From positions 124,001-188,000 of the forward strand of contig NZ_JAMZCY010000001.1 in the NCBI RefSeq assembly GCF_024519285.1: a DNA stretch of 64,000 nucleotides, given 5' to 3'. The DNA is from Cohnella sp. WQ 127256 (GTDB lineage: Bacteria; Bacillota; Bacilli; Paenibacillales; Paenibacillaceae). The notes beneath the pieces were generated by a model. The model was not told the DNA's origin, searched no databases, and saw only the letters and a list, made by a program, of their open reading frames with translations. Both the position numbers and the translations under genes were made by a program. Shown here piece by piece: positions 53,866-63,230 of the stretch (positions are counted from its first letter, which is position 1; every line of letters starts with the position of its first letter).

Positions 53866-55992
53866 ATGACGCTAAATGTTAAGCACTCGTACTCTCGGAT
53901 CTTATTATTGGTTCTTCTTCTAATCGCAGTAACGTCAGGCTCAACGCGTATCGTTGTTCATGCCGCGATTAATGTTCCGGATAATATTCGGGTAGCATTC
54001 TTTATTAACTTGGGTGCGAATAAGTATCAATCTTTAACTCCAACTGCGACATTACAATCAGCAGGGGGAATGAATCTCGTATGGCGTGATCCGCAGGGAA
54101 GCTTCCCTGTTGGTATCGTTCCTGCGGGGCAGGGTGTTCAATTCACGCTTGATGGTTATCGTGCGCTTATTGTTGAAACTGCGGATTCAAATGCGGCACT
54201 TACAGTGATGAAGAAGGTGCAGGCCTCTTCTAATGCGGTGTACATAACCCAATTAACCAAATCCGGAAAAATCGTATACCAAGTAACAGAAGGGGCGTAT
54301 TCGACTGCTGCTGGAGCGAATTCTGCCCTAACAAAGTGGGCTAGTTCAGGAGTGGCTTCAGGAATACAAACATTACTTAGTGCTCGAATTATGGGACCTT
54401 GGGCAGTCGAAACAGGTCCTTATTATGGACTAGCAGAGGCGCAGGCTGCAGCGGATCGTCTAGGAAACGCTGGCTTGGATGCTTTCGTAGCGATGAAGCC
54501 GCAGAATGGCGCTCTAGCCTACGTTGTACGTATTGGTCAGGAAAAGGATGCATTATCTCTTAGCGCATTGCAGCAAGCCGCTGCGGCGGTTGGAGAGGGG
54601 AATACACGCATTCCTGATGCGTCTGAACCATATGTGACTGTACGTAACAGTATGACGAATCAAGGTGGAGTCAGTTCGACCGCTTCTCTCTTTGCTATCT
54701 CGTTCGTTGGGGGCGCCGTTCTTAGGGCGGAGCCAGCGGGTGCAGGTGGCATTCAGCTTACTGAGCGGAGTAAAAGAATTTATCGAGGCAGTATGGAAAT
54801 GAGTGCACTAAATCAGTCTCTTGCTGTAATCAACGATGTCAATTTTGAAGAGTACTTATACTCTGTCGTTGGAACCGAAGTTCCTTCGAGCTGGCCGCTG
54901 GAAGCGCAGAAAGCGCAAGCTGTTGCCGCGCGTTCATATGCACTGTTTGCAGGTGTGGGTTATCAGATCGCGAACGTTGTGGATACGACTCTTAGCCAGG
55001 CTTATTACGGAATTAGCTCAGAGAACGCAAACTCCACTGCTGGAGTATCGCAGACTGCAGGCGAAGTTCTGACATCTGGAGGTAAAGTCATAAATGCCGT
55101 TTTCTCATCGAACGCGGGAGGGATAACTGCCGATAATAATATTGAGATTTGGGGCGGTGACAACTCCTATTTGGCATCAGGCGTCTTAAGTCCAGACGAT
55201 GGGCCTCAGAAAGGGAAGCTGGACTGGTATTATGTTGCTCTTCCTTCAGGTCAAGCAGGATATATTCGCTCAGATCTGCTTACAGACAGTGGGCAGGCTC
55301 ATGTTAGCGGAGCGAAAGTGTTGAAAGTATTGGAAGAGGGTACGGCCGTCCGCTCAAGACCGCAGGTCGTATCTACAGTCGAACCAATTGCTCGTGTTGG
55401 AGCAGGAACTCTTGTCGTTGAGCTAGACAAAGTGGGAGAGTACTCGGATTATAGTTGGGTGGAAGCCCCAACGACTGCAGATCAATTGCTTGTCAGTTTA
55501 AACAAACGCTCCAAAACTCCGATAGCCGGACCGTTACGGACGCTAGAAATATCTAAGACAGGTCCTTCAGGGCGCGTAACAGAAGTGAAGGCAAACGGGA
55601 TAGCTGTTAATGTAGGAGTCGGAGACAATTTACGTGGGGCACTCGGAGGATTGAAAAGCACGCTGTTCTCCCTGGAGGAGACGGGACGTTATACGATTAT
55701 GAATGGAACCGGAGTGCAACGTGACATTCCCAATCAGGCTGGAACGCTTCAAGTCATCAGTAGCGATGGGAATAAACGGGCTTTAACGGATCCCAATGTT
55801 TATATTATGGATGGTAACGGGAATTTACGAGCTGCGACCACGACTCCAACTTTTGTTTTCTCAGGGAAAGGCTATGGTCATGGTTTAGGAATGTCTCAAT
55901 GGGGTGCAAAAGGGTTAGCTGAACAAGGGTATGACTACCAATATATCCTGCAATACTACTATAAGAATGTGACCATCGAAAAGGATGCTTAA
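53866..55992 (+). CDS. spoIID: SpoIID/LytB-domain protein with SPOR-like and SH3-like parts
   Basis: A 708-residue secreted protein. A signal peptide or anchor lies at about 10-32. Two SPOR-like segments follow at about 120-240 (VYITQLTKSGKIVYQVTEGAYS; WAVETGPYYGLAEAQAAADRL). The SpoIID domain then has EEYLYSVVGTEVPSSWPLEAQKAQAVAARSYAL-type catalytic sequence near 327, followed by VFSSNAGG. An SH3-like segment is inserted near 480-540 (KVLKVLEEGTAVRSRPQ). The domain closes with GYGHGLGMSQWGAKGLAEQG. SpoIID family proteins are lytic transglycosylases that act in engulfment; this long multi-domain form resembles the LytB/SpoIID enzymes of Paenibacillaceae. The gene lies between ruvB and queA, not at the canonical B. 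subtilis spoIID locus, so it may be a paralogue. Confidence 0.88.
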   Translation: MTLNVKHSYSRILLLVLLLIAVTSGSTRIVVHAAINVPDNIRVAFFINLGANKYQSLTPTATLQSAGGMNLVWRDPQGSFPVGIVPAGQGVQFTLDGYRALIVETADSNAALTVMKKVQASSNAVYITQLTKSGKIVYQVTEGAYSTAAGANSALTKWASSGVASGIQTLLSARIMGPWAVETGPYYGLAEAQAAADRLGNAGLDAFVAMKPQNGALAYVVRIGQEKDALSLSALQQAAAAVGEGNTRIPDASEPYVTVRNSMTNQGGVSSTASLFAISFVGGAVLRAEPAGAGGIQLTERSKRIYRGSMEMSALNQSLAVINDVNFEEYLYSVVGTEVPSSWPLEAQKAQAVAARSYALFAGVGYQIANVVDTTLSQAYYGISSENANSTAGVSQTAGEVLTSGGKVINAVFSSNAGGITADNNIEIWGGDNSYLASGVLSPDDGPQKGKLDWYYVALPSGQAGYIRSDLLTDSGQAHVSGAKVLKVLEEGTAVRSRPQVVSTVEPIARVGAGTLVVELDKVGEYSDYSWVEAPTTADQLLVSLNKRSKTPIAGPLRTLEISKTGPSGRVTEVKANGIAVNVGVGDNLRGALGGLKSTLFSLEETGRYTIMNGTGVQRDIPNQAGTLQVISSDGNKRALTDPNVYIMDGNGNLRAATTTPTFVFSGKGYGHGLGMSQWGAKGLAEQGYDYQYILQYYYKNVTIEKDA

Positions 55993-57069
55993 ATGATGAA
56001 TGTTAGCGATTACGATTTTGAATTACCTGAGTCATTGATTGCTCAAACTCCACTCCTTGAGCGGACTGCATCACGACTCTTAGCATTAGACCGGAACAAC
56101 GGTAAAATTGAACATCGGACTTTTACAGATTTAGCGGACTACCTGAAGCCGGGAGATACACTTGTACTCAATGATACAAGGGTACTTCCTGCACGTCTGT
56201 TCGGCGTCAAAGCGGACACGGGTGCCAAGGTTGAGCTATTATTGCTCAAACGGATTGAAGGTGATCGTTGGGAAGCCTTAGTTCGCCCAGGTAAAAAGAT
56301 TCATAAAGGTGCGAGGCTAAGCTTTGGAAGCTCGGAGCAGACGGAGAACGTTGATGACGCTGTGAATCCAACACCGTTACTCTCCGCAATCGTTGAAGAA
56401 GAAGGAGACATGGGAGCGCGTATTATCCGCTTTGAGTACGAAGGAATATTCAACGAGCTGTTGGAACGACTCGGACAGATGCCACTTCCACCATATATTA
56501 AAGAACGGTTGTCCGACCGCGAGCGTTATCAAACGGTGTATTCTCGCAACGAAGGCTCGGCTGCCGCTCCGACTGCTGGACTTCATTTCACAGATTCGTT
56601 CTTGGAGCAGCTACTGTCCAAAGGGATCAAGCTTTGTCCGATTACGCTACACGTTGGATTGGGGACGTTCCGACCTGTATCTGCAGATACGATCGAAGAG
56701 CATGCGATGCATGCAGAATGGTACTCCGTCAGTGAGGAGAGCGCTGCGCTTCTCAATGAAGCTCGTGAGAGCGGTGGAAGGATTGTCGCTGTCGGAACGA
56801 CATCGGCTCGAACGCTTGAGACCATTGGTCAACGATATCAGAATGAGCCGATTCAGGCTTGTAACGGTTGGACGGATATCTTTATCTATCCCGGTTACAA
56901 GTTCACAATGGTGAAGGCTCTTCTCACGAACTTCCATCTTCCGCGCTCGACGCTAGTCATGCTTGTAAGCGCCCTTGCAGGACGAGATCATGTCCTTAAT
57001 GCTTACAATGAGGCAGTTGCACAGCAATACCGATTCTTCAGCTTCGGCGACGCAATGTTTATTTCTTAG
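55993..57069 (+). CDS. queA: S-adenosylmethionine:tRNA ribosyltransferase-isomerase
   Basis: QueA transfers and isomerises the ribosyl part of SAM to make epoxyqueuosine on tRNA. The 358-residue product has the start [18 protein letters not shown], the [11 protein letters not shown] motif near 56, GLHFT near 195, and the C-terminal [18 protein letters not shown] near 312. It starts one base after the spoIID stop. Tgt, the preceding enzyme in the queuosine pathway, is encoded next. No preQ1 riboswitch is seen. Confidence 0.96.
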   Translation: MMNVSDYDFELPESLIAQTPLLERTASRLLALDRNNGKIEHRTFTDLADYLKPGDTLVLNDTRVLPARLFGVKADTGAKVELLLLKRIEGDRWEALVRPGKKIHKGARLSFGSSEQTENVDDAVNPTPLLSAIVEEEGDMGARIIRFEYEGIFNELLERLGQMPLPPYIKERLSDRERYQTVYSRNEGSAAAPTAGLHFTDSFLEQLLSKGIKLCPITLHVGLGTFRPVSADTIEEHAMHAEWYSVSEESAALLNEARESGGRIVAVGTTSARTLETIGQRYQNEPIQACNGWTDIFIYPGYKFTMVKALLTNFHLPRSTLVMLVSALAGRDHVLNAYNEAVAQQYRFFSFGDAMFIS

Positions 57070-57098
57070 GGGGATCCACTAAGAACGGTGTGGACGTG

Positions 57099-57123
57099 AA
57101 TAGCGGAACTACATTTCGCTATT
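57099..57123 (+). other. Stem-loop between queA and tgt
   Basis: Perfect 7-bp stem AATAGCG/CGCTATT with an 11-base loop, followed by TCTCCC, not a T-run. It may be a processing or stability element in the 120-base queA-tgt gap. Confidence 0.45.
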
Positions 57124-57159
57124 TCTCCCAATGGAACCAAGCTTACTAGCATTACCTAA

Positions 57160-58323
<1,164 letters not shown>

Positions 58324-58341
58324 AGAAAGGAGGGAACACAT

Positions 58342-58656
58342 ATGTGGTTAGCAGAATCAGGTGGTGGAAACCTTCTTTACACGTTAGCACCTTTTATACT
58401 CATGTTTGCTATTTTCTATTTCCTGCTGATTCGTCCGCAGCAAAAGAAGCAACGTCAACGCGGCTCTATGCTGAATGCCTTGAAAAAAGGCGACAAAGTA
58501 GTAACAGTTGGCGGCTTACATGGTACAATTGCGGAAATTTCCGATGACACTGTAGTCATCAAAGTAAATGATGTAACTAAGCTTACGTTTGATCGTTCTT
58601 CCGTTAATAACGTATCAGCACGTTCAAATGAGAAAAGTGAAGCAGGCGAAGCTTAA
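58342..58656 (+). CDS. yajC: Preprotein translocase subunit YajC
   Basis: YajC is a small membrane protein of the SecDF-YajC accessory complex. The 104-residue product has one membrane helix at about 14-33 and the family motif FYFLLIRPQQKKQRQR, followed by a KKGDKVVTVGGLHGTI segment. AAAGGAGGG precedes the ATG. secD lies about 4.6 kb downstream at 63231, separated by five genes on mixed strands. Confidence 0.96.
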   Translation: MWLAESGGGNLLYTLAPFILMFAIFYFLLIRPQQKKQRQRGSMLNALKKGDKVVTVGGLHGTIAEISDDTVVIKVNDVTKLTFDRSSVNNVSARSNEKSEAGEA

Positions 58657-58690
58657 TCTTCAGCCATGCCGATCTTTTAATTAATTAAAC

Positions 58691-58736
58691 AAAAAAGTGG
58701 CTCCGATAACCATTTGGTTATCGGAGCCACTTTTTT
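58691..58736. terminator. Bidirectional terminator between yajC and the PAP2 gene
   Basis: A 21-bp perfect stem, AAAAAAGTGGCTCCGATAACC with its complement, loop ATTT, with A-run and T-run on opposite sides. It can end the plus-strand tgt-yajC transcript and the minus-strand PAP2 transcript. Confidence 0.95.
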
Positions 58737-58765
58737 TGATTAAGCGATCTAACCACACGGTGCGG

Positions 58766-59632
58766 TTACGGTTTGGATCCGACAGGCCGAGGTGACTCTT
58801 TAAGCTTAGCTTTTTCCCGAAGGAATAGGCTCTTGAAGGAATTGCTTTCCGCCCAGGATCCTACTTTAAGCCCGATAGTAACAGACAGAACAGCCAAAGC
58901 AAAACCTGCGATCATATCCGTGAACCAATGAATCCCGAGATAGAAAATCGAAAAAATAATGACGATAGCATTGATCCAAGTAAAGATTGCCCAACGGCGT
59001 ATGCCGGATTTGCTGGCAATTAGAGCAATTGTGACAGATATGGAGGTGTGCAGGCTAGGGAAACAGTTATTCAAGCCAGATAGTGAACGATATTCCTGTT
59101 CGAACGATGGGAACACATCTAGCAGAAGAAATTTAACCTGAGGATGCACATACCAAACTTCGTTAACAGGAATGAATAAGTAAAATGGCACTGCCAATAA
59201 ATAGTTCAGTAATATTGCGATGCAAAAGGCATAATACAGTTTCATGTTTTGATGGTGTGTATAAATTCCTACGGATGCTATCAAGGTAGATTGAAATAAG
59301 ACGAGGTAGAAGATGCCGCAAATTGCAGTCAGAAGATCAGATTGAAGGTTCGTCTGAAGCCAAACGGGCCAGTTTCCTTCCCAACCGCTAAGTAAGGGTG
59401 TTAGATCGTATGTAACCTGAAACCATTCTTCCAGTTGGAGCTCATGTTTGTTTAGATACATGATAGCTAATACCGCAATGAAGAACAGTAAGTACTTTCG
59501 AGAGGTAACCATGGACTTAAGAAATGACCATGCCGCTGCAAAAGGCTGACGACCCGTACCGAAGGCAATTAGGATGGTGACCGCAATTGTTGAATAGGTT
59601 GCCACAGCTGACATGCTTTGGAACAAAACCAT
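58766..59632 (-). CDS. PAP2-family phosphatase / phosphotransferase
   Basis: A 288-residue membrane protein with about seven helices and a C-terminal PAP2 active site: the FPSLHTS histidine motif near 194-200 and GIHWFTDMIAG near 234-244. A basic-aspartate stretch YRSLSGLNN lies before them, as in the inositol-phosphoceramide-synthase-like branch of PAP2 proteins. It probably removes phosphate from, or exchanges head groups on, a lipid phosphate, but the substrate is unknown. The ATG follows GGGGGGCTCG on the minus strand. B. subtilis has no such gene between yajC and yrzE, so it is an insertion in this lineage. Confidence 0.88.
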   Translation of the reverse strand: MVLFQSMSAVATYSTIAVTILIAFGTGRQPFAAAWSFLKSMVTSRKYLLFFIAVLAIMYLNKHELQLEEWFQVTYDLTPLLSGWEGNWPVWLQTNLQSDLLTAICGIFYLVLFQSTLIASVGIYTHHQNMKLYYAFCIAILLNYLLAVPFYLFIPVNEVWYVHPQVKFLLLDVFPSFEQEYRSLSGLNNCFPSLHTSISVTIALIASKSGIRRWAIFTWINAIVIIFSIFYLGIHWFTDMIAGFALAVLSVTIGLKVGSWAESNSFKSLFLREKAKLKESPRPVGSKP

Positions 59633-59649
59633 GACGAGCCCCCCGAACT

Positions 59650-59695
59650 TCCCCTAGTGATGCAAGCACGCATTATTATAGCACAACCTAGGGGA
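59650..59695 (-). promoter_or_regulatory. Extended -10 promoter of the PAP2 gene inside an inverted repeat
   Basis: On the minus strand TGCTATAAT (TATAAT at plus coordinates 59675-59680) forms an extended -10. It is flanked by an 8-bp perfect inverted repeat TCCCCTAG (59650-59657) and CTAGGGGA (59688-59695), so one arm falls in the spacer region and the other just after the likely transcription start. This could be an operator or a 5' hairpin. Confidence 0.5.
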
Positions 59696-59705
59696 GAATA
59701 TCGAT

Positions 59706-60104
59706 TTACCGAGTTTTAGGGCTCGCATTAACTCCTAGCATTCCCCCGAAGGCTCCTGCTAAGCAAGTAACCATGAGCAAGATAGGGACTGTGACAGTCC
59801 AATCTGCATCCGTTGCCAAGAAGCTGATCGTAATTAATAGCAGTGTGTACAACAAGCCATTCGCCATACCAAAGTACCATCCCCTGCGTCCAGAACGCTT
59901 GGCGGAGACGAAACCACCTGCTAATGATGCACAGCCGTGTACACCGATTACAGATGGCAGCATGTTGGACTCACTTAACGAAGAACCCATTAGCATGATC
60001 GACAGAACAATGGCTCCCAGAGCAAGCCAAATTCCAGACCAATATAAGCCAGAAGCAACAGGTGAGGCATTGCGCAAGCAGAATAAGCGGGAAAATGGAT
60101 TCAA
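59706..60104 (-). CDS. TIGR04086-type membrane protein (YrzE-like)
   Basis: A 132-residue protein with four hydrophobic helices and glycine-rich turns (LAGGFVSAKRSGRRGWYFGMANGLLY), matching the TIGR04086 / YrzE family of unknown function, which lies between yajC and spoVB in Bacillales. The TTG start at 60104 follows AAGGAGTG on the minus strand. In this strain it is transcribed away from yrbG and towards the PAP2 gene. Confidence 0.88.
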   Translation of the reverse strand: MNPFSRLFCLRNASPVASGLYWSGIWLALGAIVLSIMLMGSSLSESNMLPSVIGVHGCASLAGGFVSAKRSGRRGWYFGMANGLLYTLLLITISFLATDADWTVTVPILLMVTCLAGAFGGMLGVNASPKTR

Positions 60105-60306
60105 ATCATATCACTCCTTAGTAAATACTCGTTTGTACAGCTTATGGCGATAGGGTGCTACCTAGTACAGGCTAGACCAAACCCAATTACCATATTTTCC
60201 GTGCAGTTGATGGGAATGAGTGATCAAGTACACGGTGACACTATAAGTCCAAGTAACTCCACCGGAAGGTTAATCTAAGCATTCTGATAAGACGGAGGGG
60301 GAGACC

Positions 60307-61044
60307 ATGGAACTGACCTCGATATTACTTAGGACAACTTTTATGTACTTCTTCATTTTTTTGATTTTACGTTTAATGGGTAAGCGTGAAATCGGTAAGC
60401 TCTCGGTGTTTGATTTGGTCATATCAATTATGATCGCTGAAATCGCTGTAATCGTCATCGAATCAACGGAGAAATCATTACTACTTGCCGTAGCTCCAAT
60501 GCTGCTTCTTGTGCTTATCCAAATCAGTATTGCATTCTTCTCTTTGAAGAGTAGAAAGGTGCGCACGTTATTCGATGGGAAACCAAGTGTCCTTATACGT
60601 GATGGGCGTTTAAATCGCCATGAAATGCACCGGCAGAGATATAATCTTGATGATCTTATGGGGCAACTTCGTGAAAATCAGCTGACTGAAATTAGTGATG
60701 TTGAGCTTGCTGTACTGGAGACTTCGGGTAAGTTGTCCGTCATTAAGAAAGAACAAAATTCAACTATTGAAGAAGGAAGTACTAGAAAAAACGGCTCCAG
60801 CTTTGATGGTGATCAAGAACGCGGATACTCTAAGATGGATGAAAATCCTAAAATAAGATATGAGCTTCTGCCGATGCCCCTAATTATGGATGGGCAAGTT
60901 CAAGACGACAATTTGGAAAAGCTGGGTAAAACACGATTTTGGCTAAAAAATGTTCTACAAAGCTACGAAGTTGATAATTTCAAAAACGTATTTTTTTGTA
61001 GCATTGATCACAAAGGTAAGCTTTATGTGGATAAAAAGCACTAA
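60307..61044 (+). CDS. DUF421 membrane protein (YrbG-like)
   Basis: A 245-residue protein of the DUF421/YetF family. Three membrane helices lie in the first 80 residues, with the RLMGKREIGKLSVFDLVISIMIAEIAV motif spread over 22-48. A cytoplasmic domain follows with GKPSVLIRDGRLNRHEM, the NLDDLMGQLRENQLTEISDVELAVLE pattern, and a charged linker. The function is not known; the B. subtilis homologue at this place is yrbG. ATG 60307 follows GGAGGGGGAG. Nothing firm is seen in the 200-base gap upstream. Confidence 0.93.
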   Translation: MELTSILLRTTFMYFFIFLILRLMGKREIGKLSVFDLVISIMIAEIAVIVIESTEKSLLLAVAPMLLLVLIQISIAFFSLKSRKVRTLFDGKPSVLIRDGRLNRHEMHRQRYNLDDLMGQLRENQLTEISDVELAVLETSGKLSVIKKEQNSTIEEGSTRKNGSSFDGDQERGYSKMDENPKIRYELLPMPLIMDGQVQDDNLEKLGKTRFWLKNVLQSYEVDNFKNVFFCSIDHKGKLYVDKKH

Positions 61045-61061
61045 GTTCGTTTCAAAGAAAC

Positions 61062-62654
61062 TTATTTAGGGAGAAAAAAACGTCCGATAATTGGCACCCG
61101 AGCCGCATCATGCCGATCAATAAGCTTGAGCAAGATGAGCAGGAGTAAATAAATTACGGTAGCAACGAAGCTAGCTAAGAATAAATTTAAGATATTTTGC
61201 CCCATAAGGTTGACGTTCCAAATCCACAGAGCAGCAGCGCTCATCACGATCATGGCGATGGTAACCTTGAGAAAATCGAGTGGATGCATCCGAAAGCCTG
61301 TCAATCTGGCGACGCTAATCCAATGCAGCAAGGTGACAAGAATCATATTGACACCTATCGCAATGACAACACCAGTGATTCCATATTGCGGATTGGTTGC
61401 TAATTGAACGATTAGAATTAATTTGATGGCCGCTCCAGCGAAAGTATTGAATAATGCGGTACCCGGACGGTTTAGTGCTTGCAAAGCAGCCTGTAAAGGA
61501 GCTTGCATATAGAGGAATACGGCAATCGGTGCGAGCCAACGCAACATGCCAGCCATAGAATCATTACCATAGAGCAATGTACAGATGGGGCCAGCAAGTA
61601 ATCCCATAAGCACAACGAATGGAGCACCTGTTACGATTGCAAGCCTCATCGATTGATGTAACCGAAGATGGATCGTTGCCCAATCCCCTCGTGAGGCAGC
61701 CTCAGAAAGTGAAGGGACGAGAGAAACAGCCAAAGAATAGGTTAAGGCTCCAGGAAGTAGGAGTAACGGGATGACCATGCCTTGTAGTGCTCCATATTGA
61801 GCTGTTGCCCCTGCTGCAGCTATTCCAGCTATCGTTAAGCTTCTTACGGTTAGAATCGATTCTAGCAAGTAGGAAAGCGATCCAATCATCTTACTACCTG
61901 TAACAGGGATGGCTGTATTTAGCAATTCCCTCAGTATAGGTTTGTGGCGAATAGAAGGTAAAGCTAATCGTTCCTTCGGGTTACTCGCTATTGCTGGTGT
62001 GAATTGGAGAGGTTTTCTACGCTCCATTAGGAATTGAATGCCTAACACAATTAACCCCGCACATTCCCCTGCCACCATACCGAGAACAGCTCCTGCTGCT
62101 GCAAGCTCTAAGCCATAGGGAAGGAACATCCAGACAAACAACAGCGTTAGCACGATACGGAATACAGTTTCAGAGGTTTGCGATAAAGCGGTTGGAATCA
62201 TATTTTGCTTCCCTTGAAAATATCCACGCCAAACGGAAGACAGTGCCACGAGTGGTAAAACCGGTATCATCATCAGGAATGCAGTATGAACCCGTGGATC
62301 CGTCATTATCTTTGTGGCAATAAACTCAGATAAGACAAAACAAACGGCCGCAGCGATAAGGCTTATCGTCATGGATAAAATGACGGATACCCGTAATATT
62401 TTGCTGACCAAGTGTTGCTCATCTTTGGAATCAGCTTCCGCTACCATTTTTGCCACGGCTAAAGGAATTCCGCCTGCAATAAGCGTAAGTAACACTATGG
62501 TAAAAGGATATACGAGTTGAATAAGCCCAACACCCTCCGCACCAATCATCCGTGGCAAAGCGATGCGAGGAACAAACCCTAGAATACGGTTAAGAAGACC
62601 AGCAGCCAGAAGAATCATGGCTCCCTGGATAAAAGATTGTTTACGCAAGCTCAA
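61062..62654 (-). CDS. spoVB: Stage V sporulation protein B (SpoVB), lipid flippase family
   Basis: A 530-residue polytopic protein with about 14 helices, of the MOP exporter superfamily (MurJ/SpoVB/RfbX). In B. subtilis SpoVB is needed for spore cortex synthesis and probably moves lipid-linked precursors. The start SFIQGAMILLAAGLLNRILGF, then RIALPRMIGAEGVGLIQLVYP, is typical. The TTG start at 62654 is preceded by AGAGGGA. It lies between yrbG and comN as in B. subtilis. Its 3' end is only 17 bases from the end of the convergent DUF421 gene. Confidence 0.94.
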   Translation of the reverse strand: MSLRKQSFIQGAMILLAAGLLNRILGFVPRIALPRMIGAEGVGLIQLVYPFTIVLLTLIAGGIPLAVAKMVAEADSKDEQHLVSKILRVSVILSMTISLIAAAVCFVLSEFIATKIMTDPRVHTAFLMMIPVLPLVALSSVWRGYFQGKQNMIPTALSQTSETVFRIVLTLLFVWMFLPYGLELAAAGAVLGMVAGECAGLIVLGIQFLMERRKPLQFTPAIASNPKERLALPSIRHKPILRELLNTAIPVTGSKMIGSLSYLLESILTVRSLTIAGIAAAGATAQYGALQGMVIPLLLLPGALTYSLAVSLVPSLSEAASRGDWATIHLRLHQSMRLAIVTGAPFVVLMGLLAGPICTLLYGNDSMAGMLRWLAPIAVFLYMQAPLQAALQALNRPGTALFNTFAGAAIKLILIVQLATNPQYGITGVVIAIGVNMILVTLLHWISVARLTGFRMHPLDFLKVTIAMIVMSAAALWIWNVNLMGQNILNLFLASFVATVIYLLLLILLKLIDRHDAARVPIIGRFFLPK

Positions 62655-62688
62655 TGGAATCCCTCTTCCCTCGGGTGAGTTAGTCCAT

Positions 62689-62717
62689 ATGTATGCAGTG
62701 GTTGTCCATCTTCATGC
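62689..62717 (-). promoter_or_regulatory. Possible sigma-E promoter of spoVB
   Basis: On the minus strand CATACAT (plus coordinates 62689-62695) resembles the sigma-E -10, and GCATGAA 15 bases upstream is a partial -35. Sigma-E control of spoVB is known in B. subtilis. The match is weak. Confidence 0.3.
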
Positions 62718-62736
62718 CTTTAGCAGGAATTAAAGC

Positions 62737-62765
62737 TTGAGTATAGAACAAATAAAGAGCATCAT
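62737..62765 (+). promoter_or_regulatory. Weak candidate promoter of comN
   Basis: TTGAGT (62737-62742), a 17-base spacer, then CATCAT (62760-62765). The -10 is poor. Confidence 0.3.
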
Positions 62766-62805
62766 TAGGGGACGACGCTCATTCAGAGGCTAGGAGGGAT
62801 TTCGA

Positions 62806-63117
62806 ATGGAAGAGTCAAACGAAGAGTTGCCGAATCATGAGCTCGAAGGTGAGTCCAATGAATCAGAGCCTAAATTGAATGAAATCGAGATCAACGAAAC
62901 CATTGAAATGCTATGCCTAAGTAAGGCGGAGGAGTTCCATTTAATTGGGTATGATCACGTATCCGGAGCTGACGTATGGGAATGTGTAAGTGATAAATAT
63001 CATAAAAAAGGCACTCCGCCATTATATGAGATTGTGAACGACATTTTGTCCCTTAAGGTGACGCAATTTATGAATTTTATCACTTTGAGCATGTATAGAG
63101 GCGAAATACGTAAATGA
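62806..63117 (+). CDS. comN: ComN-family post-transcriptional regulator
   Basis: A 103-residue protein of the ComN (YrzD) family. B. subtilis ComN controls the comE competence message and localises to poles through DivIVA. The conserved core LCLSKAEEFHLIGYDHVSGADVWECVSDKY (36-65, named here by its ends) and YEIVNDILSLKVTQFMNF is present after an acidic, low-complexity N-terminus of about 28 residues. ATG 62806 follows AGGAGGGA. The place between spoVB and secDF matches B. subtilis yrzD. Confidence 0.92.
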   Translation: MEESNEELPNHELEGESNESEPKLNEIEINETIEMLCLSKAEEFHLIGYDHVSGADVWECVSDKYHKKGTPPLYEIVNDILSLKVTQFMNFITLSMYRGEIRK

Positions 63118-63133
63118 TTATCGGATTATGCCG

Positions 63134-63166
63134 AGTCTTCTCCTGAGGGGGAAGGCTTTATTTTTG
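63134..63166 (+). terminator. Rho-independent terminator after comN
   Basis: A 10-bp stem from AGTCTTCTCC to GGGGAAGGCT with loop TGAG, followed by TTATTTTTG. Its T-run overlaps the -35 of the secD promoter. Confidence 0.85.
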
Positions 63167-63193
63167 ACTTCCATTTGATCACGTAGTTATAAT
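63164..63193 (+). promoter_or_regulatory. Sigma-A promoter of secD
   Basis: TTGACT (63164-63169), an 18-base spacer, then a perfect TATAAT (63188-63193), 37 bases before the secD start. Confidence 0.72.
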
Positions 63194-63230
63194 AGGAACA
63201 TTGAGAATTCGAAAGGGGATCACATTAGAG

